From Collinsella sp. (lineage in GTDB: Bacteria; Actinomycetota; Coriobacteriia; Coriobacteriales; Coriobacteriaceae): 18,606 bases of DNA. The stretch spans positions 1 through 18,606 of the forward strand of contig JAIJJM010000009.1 in the NCBI GenBank assembly GCA_022728415.1. Direction: 5' to 3'. This document shows, piece after piece, positions 6,801-13,093 of the stretch. Under the pieces are notes generated by a model, which saw nothing but the letters and a program-made list of their open reading frames with translations, searched no databases and was not told the origin of the DNA. The position numbers and the translations under genes were made by a program. Within the stretch, counting starts at the first letter, position 1. Every line of letters starts with the position of its first letter.

Positions 6801-7322
6801 ATGGCTGATGCTCCTGCCGGGGTCCGTGCCGGCAAGGCCGGGGGTCCGCATGGGTTGCGGGTCCTGTCCCCGGCCGATCCGGGGTATGTGGAGTGGTGCC
6901 GGTCCGGCATGCCCCAGAGGATCCGTCTGCTCAAGCTCGCCGCCGAGAAACGCCGCCGGATCGAGCAGGGCGTGATCTGTCCGAAATGCCATAGGCGCCG
7001 GGTCCGTGCCGGCGACACGTTGTGCGCCCAGTGCCGTCACTTGGAGGATCTGCCCCGCTGCCGGGAATGCGGGAGGCGGACGAGCCGTCCCGTGGACGGG
7101 TTGTGCGCCCGATGCCTGAAACTGGTCCGGGAACAGGCCAGGCCGATGTGCCCGAAATGCGGCAGGTGCCGGTGCCTCGAGGGCGAGGACATGTGCGGCA
7201 GGTGCCGGGCGCACCGTGTGTTGCCATCCTGTTCTCGTTGCGGCGCGCCGCGGCGGAAGGGCTCGCCGGACGGGTTGTGCGGCCGATGCCGGCAGCTCCT
7301 TTCGGGGAAGGCGAGGACATGA
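6801..7322 (+). CDS. Protein with four tandem zinc-ribbon (CxxC) units
   Basis: A 173-residue protein of unknown function. After a basic helical N-terminus (about 35-56), four similar units each contain two CxxC pairs: C60/C63 with C75/C78, C87/C90 with C102/C105, C117/C120 with C132/C135, and C144/C147 with C160/C163. The pairs lie 12-13 residues apart and units repeat about every 27-28 residues, so four zinc ions could be bound. Unit 3 carries extra cysteines at 123 and 125. Short basic linkers suggest nucleic-acid or protein binding, by analogy with other zinc ribbons. I chose ATG 6801 because GGGAGG lies 6 bases upstream. Its stop overlaps the next start as ATGA, so the two products are probably made together. 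Confidence 0.75.
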   Translation: MADAPAGVRAGKAGGPHGLRVLSPADPGYVEWCRSGMPQRIRLLKLAAEKRRRIEQGVICPKCHRRRVRAGDTLCAQCRHLEDLPRCRECGRRTSRPVDGLCARCLKLVREQARPMCPKCGRCRCLEGEDMCGRCRAHRVLPSCSRCGAPRRKGSPDGLCGRCRQLLSGKART

Positions 7323-7627
7323 ATCTGGCGGACGTGGCCTTGGAGGCCCTGTACTTGCTGGGTGTACTGATGTGCTGCGCGCTCCTGTCCCGCGAGGAGG
7401 GCTCGCGCGAGGGCCTGGGTTCGCGTCGCGCCCGCCTGTTCATGCTGGCGTTGGCGGTGGAGGCGATGCAGGCGGGGTTGGGTTCGCTCGCGTTCCGGGA
7501 GCCGCGGGGCGCGCCGTTCGCGCCCTGGCAGGCGTTCGACCTGACAGGAGCGGTACTGGCGGACCTGTTCCTCGCACGGGCCCTGCTGCGCGGCGACGGC
7601 GGGGCTCCCGGCCCGGACTACCGGTGA
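7319..7627 (+). CDS. Small membrane protein coupled to the zinc-ribbon gene
   Basis: A 102-residue protein beginning MNLADVALEALYLLG with about three hydrophobic segments (residues 5-24, 40-58 and 72-91), separated by an Arg/Glu-rich loop (SREEGSREG) and a Pro-rich loop. The ATG overlaps the preceding TGA as ATGA, and GGGGAAGGCGAGG upstream provides a ribosome site. It may anchor or pair with the zinc-ribbon protein, but only the gene overlap supports that. It converges with the minus-strand gene, with 13 bases between the two stops. I recognise no family. Confidence 0.65.
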   Translation: MNLADVALEALYLLGVLMCCALLSREEGSREGLGSRRARLFMLALAVEAMQAGLGSLAFREPRGAPFAPWQAFDLTGAVLADLFLARALLRGDGGAPGPDYR

Positions 7628-7640
7628 CGCGTACCGCCGG

Positions 7641-7994
7641 TCATTCCTTCCGTTCGTGTTCGTGTTCCACCTCGAAGCGGATCTTGAGCCGCGTACGGCC
7701 GCGGCGGGCATGGCGCGCGATTCGGCTTTGTCTGCCCTTTCCACCCTCCCGGACGTTGTGGCGTGCGTGGCGTCCCCGCGCACGGACGCGGGCAAGAAGA
7801 TTTCTCGCGGCCGCCATGACGCGCAGGAGCGACAGCGCCACGAGGCAGCCGATGGCGAGCAGCGCCACCAGGTCGCGGTTCCGGGCGGCGGGCAGGTTCT
7901 GGATGATTTCGAGGAGGTCGAGCATGGCCTCGATGGTGTTTGCGATGTATTCCATGTGCCGCTGTATGCGTCCGACGCCCCTGCTCATGTTCAC
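7641..7994 (-). CDS. Small membrane protein with basic tail, opposite strand
   Basis: This is the only gene I accept on the minus strand. It encodes 117 residues: an amphipathic N-terminal helix (about 14-34), one hydrophobic segment (42-60), and a long Arg/His-rich tail that ends EVEHEHERKE. Codon third positions are strongly G/C in this frame, which favours it over the overlapping plus-strand frame (7656-8015), whose product is low in order and has no good ribosome site. The start is uncertain: the upstream ATG at 7994 has only a weak purine-rich site, and the Met at residue 14 (MEYIANTIEAML) is a good alternative. Its single position against the general direction suggests independent control. 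The function is unknown. Confidence 0.55.
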   Translation of the reverse strand: MNMSRGVGRIQRHMEYIANTIEAMLDLLEIIQNLPAARNRDLVALLAIGCLVALSLLRVMAAARNLLARVRARGRHARHNVREGGKGRQSRIARHARRGRTRLKIRFEVEHEHERKE

Positions 7995-8248
7995 GTCCGA
8001 TTCCCGGTCCGATGACGGCCGGGAACGTTATGGTCGTCCACCCGCCGAAATCGGTGCCGCCGCGGGTGATCGCGCCATGGGGAAGGAACATCCTGAATGA
8101 TTGGCCATATTGGATCGGAGTGCGGGAGGAAGGCCCTGGACTTTCTGGCCGTCGGGCGGTCCCGCCTCACTGCATGTCGGCTGCGCGGCCGGCGGGCTGC
8201 ATCGTCCGGCTCACACTGGACCAGAACCGGACATGCCGTCGAAACCCC

Positions 8249-8254
8249 TATAAT
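8249..8254 (+). promoter_or_regulatory. -10 box candidate for the methyltransferase operon
   Basis: A perfect TATAAT lies 34 bases before the methyltransferase ATG. No convincing TTGACA-like -35 box occurs 16-19 bases upstream, so activation by a factor or a weak promoter is possible. The rest of the 293-base spacer (7995-8287) holds no gene that I can support. Confidence 0.5.
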
Positions 8255-8287
8255 TGTCATGTCGTCAGAACAAGCCCGGAGAAGGAT

Positions 8288-9181
8288 ATGCCATCAATGC
8301 TTACAGTCGCGGAGACGGGGAGCTTGTCCGTTCCTCTCGTCTCCAACCACGATGTGGCTTCGCCGTTGAGATATCCCGGCGGCAAAAGCGTGCTGTCCGG
8401 GTACGTCGCCTCGCTTATCGATGTTCTCGGCATTCGTGACGTCACGTATGTCGAACCCTATGCCGGGGGTGCCGGTGTCGCTCTGCGTCTGTTGAAGGAC
8501 CACAAAGTATCGAAGGTAGTTATCAACGACTACGATCCCGACGTGTTCGCGTTCTGGAACAGCGCTGTCAATGATTCGGCTTCGTTCCTGGAACGATTCG
8601 ACCGGGCGGAACCCACTATCGAGGAATGGCATAGGCAGAAACGCATCATCGCGGACCCTGCCAGCGAGCTGGACAGGGGGTTCGCGTTCTTCTTCCTCAA
8701 CAGAACCAACAGATCCGGCGTGCTGAACGGCGGCGTGATCGGAGGATTGAAACAGAACGGTAGATACAAGGTTTCGGCGCGGTACAACAAGGCCTCGCTA
8801 AGACGAAAACTTGAATTTCTCGGGGAACACGCCGACTCCATCGAGGTCAGAAACGAGGATGGCAGGGCCGTGGTCGAACGATTCGTCGGATTCCCTGAGG
8901 CGTTCATCTATGCGGATCCGCCTTACGTGGAGAAAGGCGGCAGCCTGTATATGAACGCCTTGGACGATGAGAGGCACAGGGAGCTCGGAAATCTGCTGAA
9001 CAATCATGCCGACTCCCATTGGATGCTCACCTATGACGATACGGCGTTGATACGCGAGCTGTACGGGGAACGGTACGGTGGCCTGTTTCCTTTGCAATAC
9101 AGCGCCTCCGCCCGGCGCACCGCGAACGAGCTGATGATCTTTTCCGATACACTGGGCAAGGCCGCAGCCCACATGCACTGA
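8288..9181 (+). CDS. DNA adenine N6-methyltransferase, D12 class (Dam-like)
   Basis: A 297-residue enzyme that transfers a methyl group from S-adenosylmethionine to N6 of adenine in a DNA target site. Motifs in D12-class order are visible: RYPGGKS (28-34), VEPYAGGAGVAL (55-66) forming the cofactor pocket, NDYDP (80-84), FFFLNRTNRSGVLNGG (134-149), and catalytic DPPY (210-213). Length fits the family. Start ATG 8288 has GGAGAAGG a few bases upstream; ATG 8297 is a minor alternative. The ParB-fold gene begins 15 bases after its stop, so they form an operon. GC is visibly lower than in the conjugation genes, suggesting separate acquisition. No restriction endonuclease of a known type is adjacent, so it is either an orphan enzyme or part of a methylation-linked system with the next gene. 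The recognition sequence cannot be read from the protein. Confidence 0.93.
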   Translation: MPSMLTVAETGSLSVPLVSNHDVASPLRYPGGKSVLSGYVASLIDVLGIRDVTYVEPYAGGAGVALRLLKDHKVSKVVINDYDPDVFAFWNSAVNDSASFLERFDRAEPTIEEWHRQKRIIADPASELDRGFAFFFLNRTNRSGVLNGGVIGGLKQNGRYKVSARYNKASLRRKLEFLGEHADSIEVRNEDGRAVVERFVGFPEAFIYADPPYVEKGGSLYMNALDDERHRELGNLLNNHADSHWMLTYDDTALIRELYGERYGGLFPLQYSASARRTANELMIFSDTLGKAAAHMH

Positions 9182-9196
9182 CGCGAAGGAGAGGAC

Positions 9197-10597
9197 ATGG
9201 CGAATCCGTCCGGGGAAAAGAATATCGGCCCATGGGAGGGCCAGCAGGTGGAGTACATTCCGCTGGATGATCTGGTCCTGTGGACGGAGAATCCCCGCGA
9301 TCCGCTGGATGGCGATTACACGAACGACGATGTCATCCGTCGCGCAACCGACGGACGCAACGACAAGCAATGGCAGTTGTCCAAGCTGTCGAAAGAGATG
9401 GGCGACAGATTCGATTTGAGCGAACTGCCCACGGTATGCAGAATCGATGACGGACCGAAGTACAGGGTATACGACGGCAACAGGCGTGTCATTCTGGCGA
9501 TGCTCCGCAAGGCCGGTCTCACTACTGAGGGCCAGCAACAACTGGTGCCTCCGGATTTCCCAGACCCCATCCCATGCAACGTGTGCGACGAAGAGACCGC
9601 GCTGGAGAATGTGGAACGCAAACACAGAGGTAACGGGAGCTGGAAACAGTACGAGCGGGACCGTTTCATGTTCGACTACAGGGGAGGCCCGAAAACCGTT
9701 CTCATACGGCTGGAGGAGCTCATCAAGGCGGTGACGAAATGGCCCGCCCTGAACATGAGATACGTCGAAGATGACGTCTTCAACAAAAAGCATCTCGAAG
9801 AGATGGGTCTTCTTCCCGACGAGCCGGACTTCGGGGTTCCTCTGGAGCTGCTGGAGGAGCTCGTGGAGGCCGTCGCCGACAAACTGGATAATGAGCTGAA
9901 CACGCGCAACGCGCGAAACGACCCCGCCAGCGTCCTACCGGGCGAACTCATGGACCGTATCAGAGAAGCACGGCACCGCCGACCGGCGGGCGAAAAGGCC
10001 GACGGACGGGAAAGGGAACTTCCCTCCGACAATTCCGAGCCTCCATCGCAATCCCATGGTGGTCTTGGCCGGGATGATGTGCTTCGCCCCGATACGTCCG
10101 GGACACTCCCCCACACCGATGCATCCGCCAGGAGGCGAAGGGGACGCACCCGTCAGGTCAAGCCGGCATCCATTCCCGTGTTCGGGAACCCTTCGGGTCT
10201 ACGGCTGCAGACGGGAGACGTCAACAACATGTATCGCACTTTGGAGGAACTGTGGAACATGTATGCGCGCGGAGGCATGCGGAATGCCGCCGCGTTCGTG
10301 CCGATCTTTCGCATGGGGCTGCGTCTGCTGATCGATACGGCCGCCATGGAACGATGCGGCGGATTGGACAGATATGTGGGCGAGTATGCCGGGGAAGCGA
10401 AAAAACGTCTCAGGCAGGCGGCAAACAGCGCTGATCTCGTTACCTTTATGCGCAACCAGGCGGTGTCGCCGGAAAATCTGCTCCGACTGCTCCAGAACGG
10501 CGCACATGCGTATACTTCGACCGGGAACAAGGAACAAGCCCTAGCCATGAGTATCCTGATCGGGGAAATGCTTTCGATCAGCCACGGACGTCCATGA
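9197..10597 (+). CDS. ParB/Srx-fold protein with DGNRR motif and HEPN-like C-terminus
   Basis: A 466-residue protein. Residues 19-105 look like a ParB/sulfiredoxin-fold domain: YIPLDDLVLWTENPR (20-34), a KLSKEMGD helix, and YRVYDGNRRVILAML (89-103). The DGNRR motif resembles the DGQQR/DGNRR signature of ParB-like nucleases and NTPases. A conserved-looking stretch at 137-160 (ENVERKHRGNGSWKQYERDR) could be the next ParB box. A low-complexity charged linker covers about 255-325. The C-terminal 345-466 is all-helical, with FVPIFRMGLRLLIDTAAMER and LLQNGAHAYTSTGNKEQALA, resembling HEPN-type domains of abortive-infection proteins as I recall them. It follows the methyltransferase by 15 bases with GAAGGAGAGG. 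The nuclease or toxin role is inferred; a partitioning role is unlikely without a ParA partner. Confidence 0.75.
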   Translation: MANPSGEKNIGPWEGQQVEYIPLDDLVLWTENPRDPLDGDYTNDDVIRRATDGRNDKQWQLSKLSKEMGDRFDLSELPTVCRIDDGPKYRVYDGNRRVILAMLRKAGLTTEGQQQLVPPDFPDPIPCNVCDEETALENVERKHRGNGSWKQYERDRFMFDYRGGPKTVLIRLEELIKAVTKWPALNMRYVEDDVFNKKHLEEMGLLPDEPDFGVPLELLEELVEAVADKLDNELNTRNARNDPASVLPGELMDRIREARHRRPAGEKADGRERELPSDNSEPPSQSHGGLGRDDVLRPDTSGTLPHTDASARRRRGRTRQVKPASIPVFGNPSGLRLQTGDVNNMYRTLEELWNMYARGGMRNAAAFVPIFRMGLRLLIDTAAMERCGGLDRYVGEYAGEAKKRLRQAANSADLVTFMRNQAVSPENLLRLLQNGAHAYTSTGNKEQALAMSILIGEMLSISHGRP

Positions 10598-10751
10598 TTC
10601 GGGGGGAATGGCGTTTCATGGGACACAAGACTGTGGCAGCCATTTACCAGCAAATCGCCGTGACGGGCTGATGCTTCTCTATAAACCGGGTCGCGCGTTC
10701 ACGGACGGTTCGGAATCCGGCCATCGCGCACAGAGTTTTTCACTCCTCATC

Positions 10752-10859
10752 AAGCCGATACGGGGCACGTTCGGCGTGCATCATGGCATGAGACGTCACA
10801 CTCTCATGGGACGGGAAGGAATTCCGGCTGTCGGAGGACAATCGTTTTCGTATCGGCTT
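10752..10859 (+). ncRNA. Possible structured RNA or leader before the CPBP gene
   Basis: AAGCCGATACG (10752-10762) is perfectly complementary to CGTATCGGCTT (10849-10859). Between them lie three small hairpins in series: GCACG/CGTGC around TTCGG (10765-10779), CATGAGA/TCTCATG (10787-10808), and TCCG/CGGA (10823-10835). Together they could form a multi-branched fold ending 21 bases before the CPBP ATG. The rest of the 283-base spacer (10598-10751) shows no gene I trust. I do not recognise a known RNA family. Chance pairing is possible in GC-rich DNA, but the 11-bp outer stem is notable. Confidence 0.35.
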
Positions 10860-10880
10860 TCCACATGAGAAGGGGGAAAC

Positions 10881-11726
10881 ATGGAACACGGGGATGATGG
10901 TCGTTCGCGGGATGATGTCATGGACGGTCCCGCATTGCCGCCGGATGAGCCTGGGCGGATACTCGATCCGTTCAGGAAGGCCTTCGTTTGGACAAGAACG
11001 CGTCTGAACCTGTCGGGAGAGATTTTCGGCACACCGCAGTGTCCTGTCGCGCGGATCCTCGCACCCGTCCTGACCGTTCTGGGAGCTTCGATCCTCGTGT
11101 GCGATCTGTTCGAGAGCCCGTGGAGGGAGGTCCTGGCCTTCGCAGCTCTGGCGGCCGCCTTGTTTTCCGTGGGATACAGGCCGCATCCGCTCGACGCGTT
11201 GAGGAGGCCCGGCAAGCCCATGCGGTGGTTCCTCTGTCTCGGATGCGTCCTCGTCCTGCCAATCGTGACCTTCTATGCGTCGGCACTGCTGGTTTCCCTC
11301 ATACCCGACACGTCGGAGAACGCGGGTATCGCCGCGACGGACACGTTCGGCGAGTATGTGGTCATGTTCATCCAGATCATGGGCGAGGCGTGCCTGTCGA
11401 TTCTTCTGTTCGCGCTGCTGTATAAGGCCCTCAATCGGGCATGGGGCCGGTCGGATCCATGGGTCCGTTCCCTCGTCGCGTGGCTGGTTTCGGCCTTTCT
11501 GTTCGGCATGCTGCATCTGCCTACGTATAGATGGAATTTTCTGCAATGCTTGGTCATCTTCTTCTCGCTGTTCCTGGGATTCGCCGCGTTCGTCGCGACG
11601 CGCAGCTGGACGATTCTGTTCCTTTCCCATTTCCTGTACGACCTGCTCAGCAGGCCCCTGGTGCTGAATGCGTGCCGATACGCCGCCCTTCTGTGGCTCC
11701 TGGTCGCCGTGGCTTGCGTGTACTGA
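10881..11726 (+). CDS. CPBP (Abi-type) intramembrane protein with altered first motif
   Basis: A 281-residue multi-pass membrane protein with hydrophobic segments at about 57-76, 82-97, 115-142, 159-182, 197-216, 218-240 and 264-280. CPBP-family metalloprotease motifs 2 and 3 are present: F208xxxH212 in FLFGMLH, and H250xxxD254 in LSHFLYD. Motif 1, normally EExxxR, reads GEACLS (168-173), so the first Glu and the Arg are missing while Glu169 remains. The family includes CAAX-type prenyl proteases and bacteriocin-immunity proteins; an altered motif may mean a binding or immunity role without proteolysis, or a changed activity. The start is ATG 10881 after AAGGGGG. It lies downstream of the methyltransferase/ParB pair and a possible structured leader. 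Lower-GC composition than the surface genes suggests it belongs to the same cargo. Confidence 0.75.
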   Translation: MEHGDDGRSRDDVMDGPALPPDEPGRILDPFRKAFVWTRTRLNLSGEIFGTPQCPVARILAPVLTVLGASILVCDLFESPWREVLAFAALAAALFSVGYRPHPLDALRRPGKPMRWFLCLGCVLVLPIVTFYASALLVSLIPDTSENAGIAATDTFGEYVVMFIQIMGEACLSILLFALLYKALNRAWGRSDPWVRSLVAWLVSAFLFGMLHLPTYRWNFLQCLVIFFSLFLGFAAFVATRSWTILFLSHFLYDLLSRPLVLNACRYAALLWLLVAVACVY

Positions 11727-11727
11727 A

Positions 11728-11765
11728 GGGGAGCGCCGCCGGTCCGGCTTCCCCTTCCGCTCCCC
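11728..11765 (+). terminator. Inverted repeat after the CPBP gene
   Basis: GGGGAGCG (11728-11735) pairs with CGCTCCCC (11758-11765) and encloses GCCGGTCCGGC, so two nested stems can form two bases after the stop codon. There is no T run, so termination would be Rho-independent only weakly, or it may protect the transcript end. Confidence 0.45.
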
Positions 11766-11794
11766 CGATATCGGCGGATTGTCGGGTGGATGGC

Positions 11795-11884
11795 ATGCCG
11801 GCCGGCGGGATCGCCGGCCGTGGCATAGGATGTGTTCATGCGGACCGTTCCCCTCTCCCGGAAGGGGTGCCGGCGGTTGGTCCG
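11795..11884 (+). promoter_or_regulatory. Two-hairpin leader before the coiled-coil gene
   Basis: The first hairpin has ATGCC plus GGCCGGCG (11795-11807) pairing with CGCCGGCC and GGCAT (11812-11826) around a GGAT loop, 13 bp with a two-base bulge. The second has CGGACC (11841-11846) pairing with GGTCCG (11879-11884) and an inner CCCCT/AGGGG. The ribosome site follows directly (GGAAAGGAACGAGG). It could be a 5' leader controlling translation; chance pairing at high GC is the alternative. Confidence 0.35.
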
Positions 11885-11904
11885 ATGATAGGAAAGGAAC
11901 GAGG

Positions 11905-12882
11905 ATGAGCGAAGAGGACAAGGTGCCGTCCCCGGACGGCGCGGGCGTGGTGCCCGAGCCTGAGACGGTTCGCAGGCGTCCGAAGTGGCTGGCACCCGCG
12001 GCCGTGGGTTGCGTGCTGGCGCTGCTCGCCGTGGGCGGCGTGGTCGGCTGCCGTGTGTGGTCGGCGCGCGAACTGGCCGAGGCGAGGGAGGCTTGCGCCG
12101 TGGCGGCGGACGGGGTGCGTGGCGCGGCGAACGACTACAACGCGCTCGTCAACGGGAAGGCCGCCGACGCCTCGGCAGTCACCGCCGACCAGGTGAAGGA
12201 CGCGAGGACCGTGGACGCGCTGGCCAAGGCGTTGAAGACCACGGTGCCCGAATACGAGGGGTGCGTGGCCGGTTCCAAGGCCGGTTTGGACGAGGCGACG
12301 TCGAAGCTCGACAGGCAGGCCGCCTGGTACAAGACCCATGCCGCATCGCTCGGGAAGGCCGTCAAGGCGGTGGAATCCTCGAGGCTCGACAGGACGGTCG
12401 AGGACGCGGAGAAGCTGCTCGCCGATTCGAAGGGCAGGGTCGCCGACGAGAAGACCCGTAGCATGTTGGAGCAGGCCATCAAGGACAGGGACGCGGACGC
12501 GATCGGCGAGGCCGTGAACGCGGTGGACGGGTCGGTCAAGGCCAAGGCGAAGGCCGACGCCGACGCGAAGGCCAGAAGGGAGGCCGAGGAGAAGGCCCAG
12601 GCCGAACAGGAGGCCCAGGCGGCGGCCGACGCGGCGGCGGCCCAGGCGCAGGCGCAGCAGCAGGCCCAGTCCTATGGCGGCGGCTACTCGTACGGCGGCG
12701 GCACCGGCTACACCGGTGGAGGCTACACCGGCGGCGGCTACACCGGCGGAGGCACGTACACGCCGCCCGCGACCGGAGGCGGCAACGGTGGGGGTTCCGC
12801 CTCCAGCGGACCAATCAGCGGAGGACACGGATGTACTACTGATTGTCCTCCACCATCAAGCGACGGTCTGATTCATCATTAA
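11905..12882 (+). CDS. One-helix coiled-coil surface protein with Gly/Tyr repeat tail
   Basis: A 325-residue protein: cytosolic acidic N-terminus (1-27), one membrane helix (28-49), then a helical exterior. Cys64 and Cys120 are 56 residues apart, close to the 54-residue spacing in the protein at 5285, and both proteins share the EGC/AGCxAG context and ESSR...LLADS segment (here 157-175). A long Ala/Glu/Lys/Gln coiled coil (210-256) leads to a Gly/Tyr-rich tract of GGGYT-type repeats (258-285) and a Thr/Pro/Gly stretch. A C-terminal cysteine pair (C310, C314) ends the protein. The start ATG 11905 has GGAAAGGAACGAGG upstream. It precedes a strong terminator, so it ends its unit. No sorting signal is seen. 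Possible roles are cell-cell contact or envelope spanning, inferred from layout. Confidence 0.75.
   Translation: MSEEDKVPSPDGAGVVPEPETVRRRPKWLAPAAVGCVLALLAVGGVVGCRVWSARELAEAREACAVAADGVRGAANDYNALVNGKAADASAVTADQVKDARTVDALAKALKTTVPEYEGCVAGSKAGLDEATSKLDRQAAWYKTHAASLGKAVKAVESSRLDRTVEDAEKLLADSKGRVADEKTRSMLEQAIKDRDADAIGEAVNAVDGSVKAKAKADADAKARREAEEKAQAEQEAQAAADAAAAQAQAQQQAQSYGGGYSYGGGTGYTGGGYTGGGYTGGGTYTPPATGGGNGGGSASSGPISGGHGCTTDCPPPSSDGLIHH
12820..12851 (+). repeat. Inverted repeat at the 3' end of the coiled-coil gene
   Basis: GGAGGACA (12820-12827) is complementary to TGTCCTCC (12844-12851), with a 16-base loop. It lies within the codons for the terminal cysteine pair. It may be part of the 3' end structure together with the two following palindromes. 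Confidence 0.45.
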
Positions 12883-12883
12883 C

Positions 12884-12900
12884 GACTATTAATAATAGTC
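12884..12900. repeat. AT-rich palindrome
   Basis: GACTATTA and TAATAGTC are 8-base inverted arms around one A, starting immediately after the coiled-coil stop codon. The composition contrasts sharply with the GC-rich surroundings. It may be a protein-binding site, a second stem of the terminator, or a recombination scar. Confidence 0.5.
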
Positions 12901-12903
12901 CAT

Positions 12904-12939
12904 AAGGGTCTTGCTCGAATTTCGGGCAAGACCCTTTTT
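12904..12939 (+). terminator. Strong intrinsic terminator
   Basis: AAGGGTCTTGC (12904-12914) pairs with GCAAGACCCTT (12926-12936), an 11-bp stem with an 11-base loop, and the descending arm runs into TTTTTATTT. This is the clearest terminator in the window. It separates the coiled-coil gene from the adhesin unit. Confidence 0.9.
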
Positions 12940-13030
12940 ATTTCCAAGTTCTCTTTTCCCTGTGTTTTTCCTGTGATATCGGTGTGGTTTTCCGGGGTGT
13001 GCGGGTGGGGGTCGTGGAGTCCGGCCTGTG

Positions 13031-13077
13031 GGACGGGTTCCGTGAGGGGCGGGAGAGGCCCGTCCTGTTGATCAACA
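13031..13077 (+). promoter_or_regulatory. Operator-like palindrome and hairpin before the adhesin
   Basis: TGTTGATCAACA (13066-13077) is a perfect 12-base palindrome ending three bases before the ribosome site GGAGGAG (13081-13087). Just upstream, GGACGGG (13031-13037) pairs with CCCGTCC (13059-13065). The palindrome resembles a dimeric-repressor operator; I cannot name the regulator. No strong -35/-10 pair is visible in the 12940-13030 spacer. Confidence 0.5.
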
Positions 13078-13093
13078 CAGGGAGGAGACCCTT

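Noticed and set aside
7656..8015. Plus-strand frame opposite the small minus-strand gene
   Set aside because: The minus frame has a membrane helix and better codon third positions; this one has neither.
10618..10671. 17-codon frame starting MGHKTVAAIYQQ
   Set aside because: Too short, ribosome site poorly placed, no coupling to another gene.
10680..10685. TATAAA as a promoter for the CPBP gene
   Set aside because: No -35 box at suitable spacing was found (the nearest GTGACG is 14 bases away), so I do not list it.
10608..10868. Possible 86-codon gene before the CPBP gene
   Set aside because: Its Shine-Dalgarno-like G run is too close to ATG, the composition is unprotein-like, and the region has an alternative explanation as folded RNA.
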